A stretch of DNA of 30,380 nucleotides from JABMRP01 sp964444795 (GTDB taxonomy: Bacteria; Planctomycetota; Planctomycetia; Pirellulales; Thermoguttaceae): positions 1-30,380 of the forward strand of contig CAYUIQ010000088.1 in NCBI GenBank assembly GCA_964444795.1. Reading direction: 5' to 3'. How positions within the stretch are numbered: position 1 is the stretch's first letter; each line of letters opens with the position of its first letter. Position numbers and translations under genes: made by a program. Below are positions 16,766-25,239 of this stretch, one piece after another. Below the pieces are notes generated by a model. It did no database searches and had not been told where the DNA came from. It saw only the letters and a list, made by a program, of their open reading frames with translations.

Positions 16766-17857
16766 ATGAAAAAGACCGTAGTGGTGTGCGTCGTCGCAGC
16801 ATGGAGTATCGGCAGTCTGTTTCTCGTGGCGACTGCCCAGGATGTACAATTACCGAACCCCTCGCCGGCGCCCCCTAAACTGACGATCGACCAACAGCGG
16901 CAGGTGAGCCGGGTCGTGGCCGCGTTTCGGCGCGCGCGTCGTGATCCGGCGGCCCGGGTCCGGGCGCTCCAAGAGGCAATGCAGCTCGGTCCTCCGGCCG
17001 TGGCGGCCCTGAAAGACGTCATCACCGCGGAATTGGACCCGCGGGTAAAGCGGTATCTGGGCCAATTCGCAGCCAGAGCTTCCACGCTGGCCCAACAGCG
17101 GATCCGCCAGGCTCGACCCGAGGAGATCGAGACACTCCGACGCACCGTGCTCGATCTATCCAAGAGCGAGCCCTTTACCAAGGAAATTATCGTCGCCAAG
17201 GCCGATCCGGCGATGCAGCGGCTTCGCGAGATCTTTCTCATCGATGCGGCCGAGGTCCTCGTTGCCAACAAATCCCTGCAGGCCGAACGGACCGATCTAA
17301 TCCAGGCCGCCTTCTTGTGGGATAAGTGCGCGGCGTTCCTTGCCCAAATGTCGCCCCACGAGGCGGCGGGCGGCCACCTCAACTTCGAGCAGCTCTTGCA
17401 GCGCGAAGAACAGCAGGCCGCCGCGCTGGCCATGCCCATGGACCGGGGAACTCGCGGCGTTTGGAGCATCAATGCGAACGTCGCCCGGCAACTTGACCCC
17501 CAGGAAGCCCGGGCGATCGCCGCGCTGAACCTCATCCGCACCGTGCTGGGCTTGCAGCCGCTGATGATCGACGTCAAGCTGTGCGACGCCGCTCGCGATC
17601 ACTCCGGCGACATGGATAAACAGGGGTTCTTCTCGCACACCTCGCCGACCACGGGCAAGGAGACGCCCTGGGTTCGAGCCAAGCTCTTCGGAACCACCGC
17701 TGCGGGGGAGAATATCTATACCGGCACCACCGACGCCATGGTCGTCACCAACGGCTGGTTCCACAGCCCGCCGCATCATAAGAATATGCTCGGCCAGTAC
17801 CATCGCGTCGGCGTGGGCCGCAGCGGCAAACTGTTCACACAGATGTTCGGCCGGTAG
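16766..17857 (+). CDS. Secreted CAP-domain (SCP/PR1-like) protein
   Basis: A 363-residue protein with a signal peptide (about 1-25, ending VATAQD). A long helical region of about 220 residues is rich in Arg, Ala and Gln. A C-terminal CAP domain follows (about 245-363), with ALNLIRTVLGLQPLMIDVKL, a segment from CDAARDHSGDM, FFSHTSP, GENIYTG and HSPPHHKNML. The two His-containing motifs (FSHTSP and GWFHSPPHH) correspond to the CAP cavity that can bind metal or lipid. Bacterial CAP proteins are extracellular and mostly of unknown activity. ATG 16766 is chosen because the signal peptide starts there and GGAGAGAAG lies upstream; an earlier start at 16712 would add 18 residues that do not look like a signal sequence. 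Confidence 0.85.
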   Translation: MKKTVVVCVVAAWSIGSLFLVATAQDVQLPNPSPAPPKLTIDQQRQVSRVVAAFRRARRDPAARVRALQEAMQLGPPAVAALKDVITAELDPRVKRYLGQFAARASTLAQQRIRQARPEEIETLRRTVLDLSKSEPFTKEIIVAKADPAMQRLREIFLIDAAEVLVANKSLQAERTDLIQAAFLWDKCAAFLAQMSPHEAAGGHLNFEQLLQREEQQAAALAMPMDRGTRGVWSINANVARQLDPQEARAIAALNLIRTVLGLQPLMIDVKLCDAARDHSGDMDKQGFFSHTSPTTGKETPWVRAKLFGTTAAGENIYTGTTDAMVVTNGWFHSPPHHKNMLGQYHRVGVGRSGKLFTQMFGR

Positions 17858-17871
17858 ATCGCCGTCCCACT

Positions 17872-18561
17872 TCACACCAGATGCTCCAAACTGGTCAGCC
17901 CGACCGGCTCGCGGCAGGCAAACGGTTCGCCGTACTGGGTGCCGATGGCGAATCCCCACGTCGCCGCCTGATCGGCAAGACGGTCGATCAGCGTCGGCCC
18001 CTCTTTCGGACGGCCATCGAAGAACTGGCTCCGGTAGCATTCCAACGCGGCCCGCTTCTGCTCCCAAAACGGGCTGATGTCCAAGATGAACGCCGGCTGG
18101 GGTACCAGTCGCAGGTGGACGCAGAAATAGTGGTAGATGCGTTCCGGATAGTGTGGTTCGCCGGGCAGATCGGATTTGGTCAGCTTCGACCAGAATCGGG
18201 CCGCCTCGACCAACTCGGTCGCCGCCGTGTGGTCGGGATGGGCATCGACCCAATAGGGGGCAAAGATCCAACGGGGGCGGGTGCGGCGAAACACGCCGGC
18301 CAGCTTGGCTCGGGCCTCCAGGGTCGGCTCCAGGCTGCGATTGGGTAATCCCAGATTCTCGCGCCACGACAGGCCCAACACCTCGCTGGCGGCGGCCGTC
18401 TCGCGGGCGCGAGTGGCCGGATCGCCAAAGGGCGTCGGTTCTCCGTTGGTCAGTTCGAGCACGCCCACGGCAAGACCCTCGGCGTGAAATTTGAGAATGG
18501 CGCCGCCCATCCCCAGTTCCGCATCATCCGGATGGGGGGCCACTACTAGCACGTCCAGCAT
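17872..18561 (-). CDS. bshB1: PIG-L family deacetylase, BshB1 type
   Basis: A 229-residue zinc-dependent N-acetyl-sugar deacetylase. The N-terminal HPDD (10-13, in VVAPHPDDAELGMGG) and AHPDH (107-111) supply the zinc ligands and the catalytic Asp. The overall pattern (LTNGEPTPFGDPATRARE, then PYWVDAHPDH, then FILDISPFWEQK, FFDGRPKEGPT and YGEPF) matches BshB1, which removes the acetyl group from GlcNAc-malate in bacillithiol synthesis. Length fits. AAAGGAC precedes the ATG at 18561. No bshA or bshC is in the window, so the bacillithiol role rests on family resemblance. The gene is convergent with the CAP gene, only 14 bases away. Confidence 0.8.
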   Translation of the reverse strand: MLDVLVVAPHPDDAELGMGGAILKFHAEGLAVGVLELTNGEPTPFGDPATRARETAAASEVLGLSWRENLGLPNRSLEPTLEARAKLAGVFRRTRPRWIFAPYWVDAHPDHTAATELVEAARFWSKLTKSDLPGEPHYPERIYHYFCVHLRLVPQPAFILDISPFWEQKRAALECYRSQFFDGRPKEGPTLIDRLADQAATWGFAIGTQYGEPFACREPVGLTSLEHLV

Positions 18562-18742
18562 GATTTCGTCCTTTCTTTACGCCTCCGGGGGTCAGATTAC
18601 CCCGTCCGACACCTCCCGGGCGTCCGCCTCGAAAAATCATCTCCATAATTTTCACGTAAGAGGATCAATTGGGCTAGACGCGGACGGTCGATTTTGGCAC
18701 ACTCCCGCCACTTCTACCTGTTCTCCCGTAGCAGGCCGAGCG

Positions 18743-18997
18743 ATGCGACGTCTTTTTTCCGAATCAATCGAGCGATTTCCCTTGGGAACTTGGTGCCGAA
18801 AAGCCCTGATTTTGGGCCTGTTGGCCTTCGGTGGGTGTTCCGCGCTGGACACTCAGGAAGGATACTTCGACAATCGCCACGACTTTAACTCGCGTCCCCA
18901 CGAGTGGAACAACGAATTCCGGACTCGCTCGGCCGAAGGCGAGAACTGGAACACGGACTCTCGCTCCCATGATATCTCGCGCAATCTCGGCGTCTGA
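18743..18997 (+). CDS. Small putative lipoprotein
   Basis: An 84-residue protein. A basic N-terminus is followed by the hydrophobic stretch ALILGLLAFGGCSALD, which looks like a signal ending in a relaxed lipobox (Cys about residue 32). The mature part is polar, with many Asn, Arg and Asp, and ends HDISRNLGV. I recognise no family. The ATG at 18743 has only a weak GAG before it. It is not certain to be a gene, but the signal-like segment and the composition after it support coding. Confidence 0.55.
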   Translation: MRRLFSESIERFPLGTWCRKALILGLLAFGGCSALDTQEGYFDNRHDFNSRPHEWNNEFRTRSAEGENWNTDSRSHDISRNLGV

Positions 18998-19217
18998 TCT
19001 CCCGCCGAACGACTCCGGCCGTGGTTTTCTTGCCCGGCTGTGCCAAGCACGACAACGCTGAAACGGCCAGTCTACGCGCCTTTTTGCCCGGTGCAACTTC
19101 TCGCGGCCCTTGCGTTGGCCGCCAAATTGGCCAAAATTCGGGTCGACCCAAGCTGTCCGCGCAGGTGCCAACGCCTGCACAAAATGTTACACCGCCGCCA
19201 TAACGGAGAACGTCTTC

Positions 19218-20747
19218 ATGTCCGAGTCCACTACGTCGCTCTATCAAGAAGTCTGTCAATATGCTCACCAGACAGCCGTGCTGGGATCGGTCGAATCGCT
19301 CTTGGCCTGGGATGCTCGCACCAAGCTGCCTCGCGCCGGCGGCGAGTACCGGGCCGAGCAGATGACCCTCCTGGCCGGAATGCTGCACCGGCGGTGGACC
19401 GAGCCGGATCTCAAGCGTCAGGTGGACGAACTGGCCGAAAGCCCGCTGGCCGAGGATCCGCACAGCGATACCGGCGCGACGATCCGCCAGCTCAAACGGC
19501 GGATCGACAAGAAGACCAAACTCCCCCAGTCGCTTGTCGAGGAGCTCACCCGGGCGACCGTGCTCGGCGAACATGCCTGGGAAAAAGCTCGGCCGGCCAA
19601 CAACTTCGCCGCGCTGATCCCGGCGTGGGAGAAGATCGTCCAACTCAAACGCCAGGAAGCCGAGGCGTTGGGCTACGCGGAATGTCCTTACGACGCGCTG
19701 TTGGACGACTACGAACCGGAGATGCTCACCTCGCAAGTGGCGCCCGTGCTCGGGGGGCTGCGCGAGGAACTGATCCCCCTGGTCGCGGAAATCGCCGAGA
19801 GCGGCCGCCGCGCCGATGTCTCGATTGTGCAGCGCCGCTACCCGGTCGATGCGCAAGAGGCCTTTGGCCACGAGGCGGCCGCGGCAATCGGGTTCGAGTT
19901 CGACCGGGGCCGGCTCGACGTGACGGCCCATCCGTTCTGTTGTAGTGTGGGACCCGACGACTGCCGGATCACCACGCGATACGCCGAGCGCTATTTCAAC
20001 GGCGCCTTCTTCGGCATTCTGCACGAAGCGGGCCACGGCATCTACGATCAGGGGCTTTGCCACTCGCAGTACGGTCTGCCGCTGGGCGACGCCGTTTCGC
20101 TGGGAATCCACGAATCGCAGTCGAGGCTGTGGGAGAACATGGTCGGCCGGAGCCGCGCCTTCTGGACCTACTTCTTCCCCAAGGCACAAAAGCATTTTCC
20201 CGAGGCACTGGCGAACGTGACCGTCGACGACTTCCACGGCGCGATCAACGACGTGCGGCCGTCGCTCATCCGGGTCGAGGCCGACGAAGCGACGTACAAT
20301 CTGCACATCCTCATCCGCTTCGAGTTGGAGCAGGCCCTGTTGCACGGCGAACTGGCGGTCGCTGATCTGCCGGCGGCCTGGAACGAGAGGTACAACCGCT
20401 ACCTGGGCGTCGAGCCGCCGAACGATACCGACGGCGTGATGCAAGACGTCCATTGGAGCGCCGGGTTGATCGGCTACTTTCCCACGTATTCGCTGGGCAA
20501 CCTTTACGCGGCCCAACTCTTCGCCGCCGCCGACGTCGAGCTCGGCGGACTGGCCGATCAGTTCGCCCGAGGCGAGTTTCAACCGCTACGCCATTGGCTC
20601 GGTGAAAAGATCCACCAGCAAGGCCAGCGCTACTCGGCCGCCGATCTGGTCATGCGCACCACCGGCGACCCCCTTTCGCACGCTCCACTGGTGAAGCACC
20701 TGCGGGAGAAACTAGAGCCGCTTTATGGTCTATCCAGCAGCAAGTGA
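19218..20747 (+). CDS. Carboxypeptidase Taq-type (M32) metallopeptidase
   Basis: A 509-residue cytosolic zinc carboxypeptidase of family M32, which removes C-terminal residues from peptides. The HEAGH zinc motif is at 269-273. A third ligand Glu lies in GIHESQSRLWEN (E299). The family blocks FGILHEAGHGIYDQGL, AHPFCCSVGPDDCRITTRY and FPTYSLGNLYAAQLF are all present. Length matches the usual 490-510. ATG 19218 is chosen over the in-frame start at 19110 because the family begins near LYQEV and GGAG lies about ten bases upstream. The preceding 220-base gap shows no other gene. Confidence 0.92.
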   Translation: MSESTTSLYQEVCQYAHQTAVLGSVESLLAWDARTKLPRAGGEYRAEQMTLLAGMLHRRWTEPDLKRQVDELAESPLAEDPHSDTGATIRQLKRRIDKKTKLPQSLVEELTRATVLGEHAWEKARPANNFAALIPAWEKIVQLKRQEAEALGYAECPYDALLDDYEPEMLTSQVAPVLGGLREELIPLVAEIAESGRRADVSIVQRRYPVDAQEAFGHEAAAAIGFEFDRGRLDVTAHPFCCSVGPDDCRITTRYAERYFNGAFFGILHEAGHGIYDQGLCHSQYGLPLGDAVSLGIHESQSRLWENMVGRSRAFWTYFFPKAQKHFPEALANVTVDDFHGAINDVRPSLIRVEADEATYNLHILIRFELEQALLHGELAVADLPAAWNERYNRYLGVEPPNDTDGVMQDVHWSAGLIGYFPTYSLGNLYAAQLFAAADVELGGLADQFARGEFQPLRHWLGEKIHQQGQRYSAADLVMRTTGDPLSHAPLVKHLREKLEPLYGLSSSK

Positions 20748-20847
20748 CAGGAAGGTCACAACAGCCCGTCAGCGGATTCTCCGTGCTCGGGTCCGCCATG
20801 TTCACGTTCTTGAGCAACTGGGCGTTTTCCGTGAGATGTCCGCATTG

Positions 20848-21543
20848 TTATTCATCCCAACGAGCATACCGATCGCCTGTCAAGCCAAGATTTGGACTAC
20901 CGTTACCGGCAATACAAAGTCCCCATTCCTTGATAATAAATCCGGCGTACTTATGCTCATAGGAACCATTGCCGCTTAAATGCCCAAGCCCTCCTTCATT
21001 ATGCAGCATTTCATGGAATATCGTCCCGCCGAGTTGTGGCTCGGTCCGAGTTTGAATGGTATTCTTATTCAACGAGATCTCGAATCTACGCGGATTAGTC
21101 TTCCTCAAAATGCCGACTCCAGCCTGCCCCAGACTTTTCCCTAAGTCCTTCCCCGTAATGGTAAGGAGAATATTACTTTCTCTGGGATTCTTGATATCGA
21201 ATATCTGGCCCATTCTCCACAAAATCATCCCAAAAGCATCTCTTAATTCTCCCTTGTCGTCCCACTCGACAACATCTTTTATGGCTCGATCATAATTTCG
21301 ATGAGCACTCTTGATTGTACCATCGATTACTCTTTTTGTGAAAAACCTGTCCATCGCCACGAGAAGCGCCCTGTTTACTTTGAGTGCGTCTTCTTTGGTT
21401 TTGAACCCCGTTATCTTTCCTTGAATGCCCGAAGCTGCGGCCTCGGCCCGTGTGCTCGTGAAAAAGTACGGTATCGTCACGCCCAGCGCGACCACCCCGG
21501 ATGTCTTCAGGAAGTCTCGACGAGTGGGAGTACGCGTTGCCAT
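20848..21543 (-). CDS. Tat-exported HExxH putative metallopeptidase
   Basis: A 231-residue protein. It begins with a twin-arginine signal (TRRDFLKTSGVVALGVTIPYF), so it is exported folded. The C-terminal part has FHEMLHNEGGLGH: HEMLH at 177-181 is a zincin motif, with H188 or H197 as a possible third ligand. No other family features are recognised. CGGAGG lies upstream of the ATG at 21543. Base composition is unlike the neighbours: two sampled 60-base lines are about 42-43% GC against about 60% around it, pointing to recent acquisition. It is convergent with the M32 gene and divergent from the EF-hand hydrolase. Confidence 0.7.
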   Translation of the reverse strand: MATRTPTRRDFLKTSGVVALGVTIPYFFTSTRAEAAASGIQGKITGFKTKEDALKVNRALLVAMDRFFTKRVIDGTIKSAHRNYDRAIKDVVEWDDKGELRDAFGMILWRMGQIFDIKNPRESNILLTITGKDLGKSLGQAGVGILRKTNPRRFEISLNKNTIQTRTEPQLGGTIFHEMLHNEGGLGHLSGNGSYEHKYAGFIIKEWGLCIAGNGSPNLGLTGDRYARWDE

Positions 21544-21811
21544 GGATCTGGCCTCCGGGAGGGAATGAGGGCTTTTACGGTGTTCTTCATCCGATACGAA
21601 TCAGCCGAGCAGGACATGGGCGCGACAAGAGCGTTCACCTCCCCCTCGGTGGATTTCCGCCCGTATAATCTCTCAGCACCGATCCCGAGTCAATATCCTG
21701 GGGCGTTTTCCTGGGAAAAATTTCCATTTCTCTCGTAACCGATCCCCATCTCGCGGGTTTATAGGGGCAGGCCGGGTGCGAGAATCTTCCCTTGCGTTGA
21801 GGAGCTGCGTA

Positions 21812-22927
21812 ATGAAACGAGTATTCGTGGTCATGTCGGCGGCTGTTGCGATGGTCTTTGCGACCATGCGGACGGCGCGTTGCGAAGAGGGCGAACCGGC
21901 TTCGCCGAGTCCGGGCCAGCGGTTCTTCAAAGCTCTGGACAAAGACTCGGACGGCAAGATTAGCAAGGAAGAAGCTCCCCAGCGACTCAAGACGCACTTC
22001 GACAAGATCGACGCCGATTCGGACGGTGGCATCACGCCCGAGGAATTGAAGGCGGCTTTCAACGCTCGATTGAAGCCAATGCGTGACCAGCGCCCCGGCG
22101 GTGGCAACCGGCCCGGACTTGACCCGAAGTGGCGAGAGGGGGTCCAGGTTCTCCGCGACATCGAATACGCAAAAGTCGGCGATGTGTCGCTGAAACTCGA
22201 CCTTTATATTCCCAGGCGCCCCAACGCCTCCGGGGAGCCTCCGTTGATTGCCTGGATCCATGGCGGGGCTTGGCGCGCCGGGAGCAAGTCGGGAGTCAAC
22301 CGGTCCTTCGCCCGACTGACGGCCAACGGCTACGCGGTGGCCAGCATCGACTATCGCCTCAACGGCCTCACCGCCCACCCGGAGCATATCCACGACTGCA
22401 AGGGTGCGATCCGTTTCCTCCGAGCCAATGCAGACAAATACAACTACAACGCGACGCGGATCGGAGTGGGCGGCGGTTCGGCCGGCGGGCATCTGGTGGC
22501 CCTGTTGGGTACCAGCGCGGACGTTAAGGAGCTCGAAGGCGACGTCGGCGGCAATCTCGACCAATCGTCGCGAGTGCAAGCTGTGGTGGACCTCTTCGGC
22601 CCGGCCGACTTCGAGTTCTGGGCCAGCCAATCCGAACGATTCGGCGCGAACAAGAATCCCAAACTGCTCAAGTCGGGCAGCCCGGTGACGTATGTCACGC
22701 AAGACGACGCTCCGCTGTTGATCTTCCATGGCGACCGCGACACAACCGTCCCCATTTCCCAGAGCCAGCGGCTACACAAGCTCTACCAGGACACCAAGCT
22801 GGAGTCGGCCTTCCATACCATCGAGGGAGCGGGCCACGGCGGCGGGCAGTTTAGCGACGACGAGCGACACAAGCTCATCAAGGCGTTCCTCGACAAGCAC
22901 ATCAAGCAGGTCAAGGCCAGCCCGTAG
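21812..22927 (+). CDS. Secreted EF-hand plus alpha/beta hydrolase (esterase-like)
   Basis: A 371-residue protein. A signal peptide (about 1-24) is followed by two canonical EF-hand calcium loops: DKDSDGKISKEE (43-54) and DADSDGGITPEE (67-78). After a Gly/Pro linker comes a BD-FAE/esterase-type alpha/beta hydrolase (about 115-371). It has the oxyanion motif HGGAW (150-154), nucleophile motif GGGSAGGH (S223), acid region FHGDRD (306-310) and catalytic His in GAGHGG (H342). It probably hydrolyses ester bonds of extracellular polymers or their acetyl groups; the substrate is unknown. GAGGAG precedes ATG 21812. The domain combination is common in planctomycetes from memory. Confidence 0.85.
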   Translation: MKRVFVVMSAAVAMVFATMRTARCEEGEPASPSPGQRFFKALDKDSDGKISKEEAPQRLKTHFDKIDADSDGGITPEELKAAFNARLKPMRDQRPGGGNRPGLDPKWREGVQVLRDIEYAKVGDVSLKLDLYIPRRPNASGEPPLIAWIHGGAWRAGSKSGVNRSFARLTANGYAVASIDYRLNGLTAHPEHIHDCKGAIRFLRANADKYNYNATRIGVGGGSAGGHLVALLGTSADVKELEGDVGGNLDQSSRVQAVVDLFGPADFEFWASQSERFGANKNPKLLKSGSPVTYVTQDDAPLLIFHGDRDTTVPISQSQRLHKLYQDTKLESAFHTIEGAGHGGGQFSDDERHKLIKAFLDKHIKQVKASP

Positions 22928-22965
22928 CGACTTGGGCCAAATGCCATCCGGTCGCGTACCCTGCT

Positions 22966-23007
22966 CCGATCGCCCCCCTGGAGGTATGGTTTCGTGGGGC
23001 CTATCGG
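22966..23007. repeat. Imperfect hairpin after the EF-hand hydrolase gene
   Basis: CCGAT plus GCCCC pair with GGGGC plus ATCGG across a loop of about 19 bases, with a small internal bulge. No T-run follows, so it may be a weak terminator or an mRNA-end structure. It is 38 bases past the stop at 22927. Confidence 0.35.
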
Positions 23008-23146
23008 GCCGGGGCGGAAGCCCATTTCATCTCGGCAGGGCCGCTGACTTGACCCTCGGGGTCGATTCCCACCCATCTTGTACTAGCCAACGCGGGCGGC
23101 GCCCTGGTAAACTAAAGAGGTTACAGGAACCCTCCCGAGAGAAATT

Positions 23147-23848
23147 ATGGCAAAGATCTCGAAGTGCCCCAAGTGTGAAGAGGCCGTCCTCATCCCGGAC
23201 CATGCCGACGCGGATCTGTCCGACGAGAGCTTGTTGGTGCAGTGTCCTCTGTGCGAGGCCGAATTCCCGGTGACCGAAGCCGCCGAAGAGGCCACCGACG
23301 CCCCGCCCTCGCTGGTGTTCGTCAACTTGCCCGCCCCGGAAGAATCGGCCGAGGACGAGCAGGAAGGACCCCGAATCGACATCTGGGAACAGGTGGACGA
23401 GGCGCCCTCCTTGGATCTGGGTGGAGACGCCCCCGATGGCGCCGCCGAAGGGGATGCGGCCGCGTTCACCGTGTCGGACGACGAGGACGAAGAAGGGGAA
23501 ACCGCCGCCAGTTCGGGAGGCCCGCAGCGCTCGCGACCGCGCAAGAAGAAGAAAAAGAAGAAGGGCGCCTTGCGGATGATGGTGGAGGTTGTTTTTGGGG
23601 GCGTGCTCGGACTGCTCGGTGCGTTGTACATCCTCAACTTCTTCTGGCCCCACAAAGCCAAGGATATCACCGTTCCGCTTCCGGGAATTCCCCACACCTA
23701 CAAACACGCCGAGACTCTCGGCTGGGATTGGTGGCCTTGGCCCGCCACCGAGGGTGAAGGCGACGATGAAGCGGGCAGTGAAGGCGAGGGGCAGGAAGAT
23801 CCACCGGCCGGCAACGGCGAAAAGGCTTCCCAACAGACCGACGTCTGA
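23147..23848 (+). CDS. Zinc-ribbon membrane protein of unknown function
   Basis: A 233-residue protein with an N-terminal zinc ribbon (C7xxC10 and C33xxC36), a long acidic low-complexity stretch (about 40-125), and a run of seven Lys (133-139) directly before one transmembrane helix (about 145-167, VVFGGVLGLLGALYILNFF). A short segment and an acidic Gly/Glu-rich tail follow. The Lys run predicts that the zinc ribbon is cytoplasmic. I recognise the architecture as planctomycete-like but know no function. It is 33 bases upstream of the next gene, so they are probably co-transcribed. Confidence 0.7.
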   Translation: MAKISKCPKCEEAVLIPDHADADLSDESLLVQCPLCEAEFPVTEAAEEATDAPPSLVFVNLPAPEESAEDEQEGPRIDIWEQVDEAPSLDLGGDAPDGAAEGDAAAFTVSDDEDEEGETAASSGGPQRSRPRKKKKKKKGALRMMVEVVFGGVLGLLGALYILNFFWPHKAKDITVPLPGIPHTYKHAETLGWDWWPWPATEGEGDDEAGSEGEGQEDPPAGNGEKASQQTDV

Positions 23849-23881
23849 ATTTCACGTTCTCCGCAATGAGAGACCGTTGCC

Positions 23882-25009
23882 ATGCCGGATGACTCGTCGT
23901 CCAGCGAAAACCGGCCCGAGGATGTTTCGCCACAAGGTGGCGCGGACCTCCCGGCCGACACTCCGAGCGCCGAGTCCGCCGAAGATCCCGGATACGCCGG
24001 GGTCTTCGACTATCTGCTCTACTCCTTGTCGCTGCCGGAGCGCACGCTGCGCAGCGCGACGAGCGTAGTCAGCGGGACGCTGCGCGAGTCGGCCTCCCTG
24101 TTGGTGCCGCAAGCGTTCCAGAACTCGAAGACCTACACCGTACTGGTCCGCCAGGGATTGAATTTTCTCGCCGAAGATGTCGGCGGTGTCCAGCGCGACG
24201 AAAACGACACCGGGCCGCCGCCGGTGGAGAACTTCGTCGCCCGAAAGGCGGTGGGCAACTTCGTCGAACTCGCCGGGCTGGCCACGATGCACCTCTCGCC
24301 GCTAATGCTCTTGGCCGTAGTCAGCGACGTGGCTTACGGATCGCAGGCTTACTTGAAAGAATTGGCCGGCGAACTGAAAGCTCAAGGGGTGATCGACGAG
24401 CGGTCGACGATCGACCACGTCGACGACTTGCTCGAAGCGGTAGCCGGCGCATCGAAAACGGCCGCCGGTGCGTTCGACACGCCGCCGTTGTCGCTCGATG
24501 GACTCACCAAGACGGTTAGCGACACTCGCAAGGCGGTCGCCTCGATCGACCCGGCCAGCGTCATCCCCCAAGCCGAGGTCGGCCGGTTGTGGAACGAAAT
24601 CCACGGCCTGGCGCGGGATCAGGGCGTCAACCCGTTGGCCATCTCCGGCGCGGCAACCCTCTACTCCTTGCGCAAGGTCGGTGCGTTGGGGCGCGGGACC
24701 ATCTCCTCAATCAAGGCGGCCGGCACCCTGCTGGACCGGCACGTCATCGACCATTACCAAGAAGCGCTGGCCGAGATCGCCCAAAAAGGCATCTACGCTT
24801 CGCTGGCCGAGAGTGCCGACCCGTACATTGAGGCCGTCTGGCGTAATTACTCGCCCAGACAATCCACGCTGACCGAAAAAATCTTCACCGGCCGCCCCCT
24901 CGTGTGGATGTGGTCCGGAGTGCGAGGATGGCTCGGCAAGGCGAGAAAAGCCGACGATCAGGTCGATGACGGGGCAGACGACAGCTCGGCCGACAACTCG
25001 GCTGGTTAA
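23882..25009 (+). CDS. Hypothetical protein, co-transcribed with zinc-ribbon protein
   Basis: A 375-residue protein of unknown function. The N-terminus (1-38) is polar and disordered and there is no signal peptide. The middle is helical with moderately hydrophobic stretches (LAGLATMHLSPLMLLAVVSDVAYG, residues about 132-155) that could be a membrane-associated hairpin. A repeated amphipathic pattern continues through 330, and the C-terminus (345 on) is acidic. I recognise no enzyme motif. It follows the zinc-ribbon membrane protein by 33 bases and may act with it at the membrane (inference from context only). Confidence 0.65.
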   Translation: MPDDSSSSENRPEDVSPQGGADLPADTPSAESAEDPGYAGVFDYLLYSLSLPERTLRSATSVVSGTLRESASLLVPQAFQNSKTYTVLVRQGLNFLAEDVGGVQRDENDTGPPPVENFVARKAVGNFVELAGLATMHLSPLMLLAVVSDVAYGSQAYLKELAGELKAQGVIDERSTIDHVDDLLEAVAGASKTAAGAFDTPPLSLDGLTKTVSDTRKAVASIDPASVIPQAEVGRLWNEIHGLARDQGVNPLAISGAATLYSLRKVGALGRGTISSIKAAGTLLDRHVIDHYQEALAEIAQKGIYASLAESADPYIEAVWRNYSPRQSTLTEKIFTGRPLVWMWSGVRGWLGKARKADDQVDDGADDSSADNSAG

Positions 25010-25050
25010 CCCGGACTTCGCACTTCACCTATCTTGCCGCATATTCTTGA

Positions 25051-25082
25051 CAATCGAGGTTGCCCTATGCAATCGAGGTTGC
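25051..25082. repeat. Pair of 13-bp direct repeats
   Basis: CAATCGAGGTTGC occurs at 25051-25063 and again at 25070-25082, a 19-bp period, close to two helical turns. A TTGACA (25047-25052) overlaps the first copy, but no well-spaced -10 follows. It lies about 160 bases before the cyclophilin gene and could be a regulator site. Confidence 0.5.
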
Positions 25083-25239
25083 ATTGAGCGGCCAATCCGC
25101 GGAAGATACGCTCCGCGCGGCCGGACTGTCCTCGGGCGCGGTGGCGTCGCAAGAAATCGTCGAATAGATCCCCACGGATTCCGGCATTGCAGGTTGGTCG
25201 GAACCGCCCGGGGGTTGCAGATCCCGCACGGAGGCATGG

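Noticed and set aside
18885..20582. A 565-codon minus-strand open frame
   Set aside because: Antisense to the M32 carboxypeptidase, whose zinc motif and family blocks are clear.
21664..21669. TATAAT upstream of the EF-hand hydrolase gene
   Set aside because: A perfect -10 hexamer, but no -35 at suitable spacing and it is about 140 bases from the start codon; not called as a promoter.
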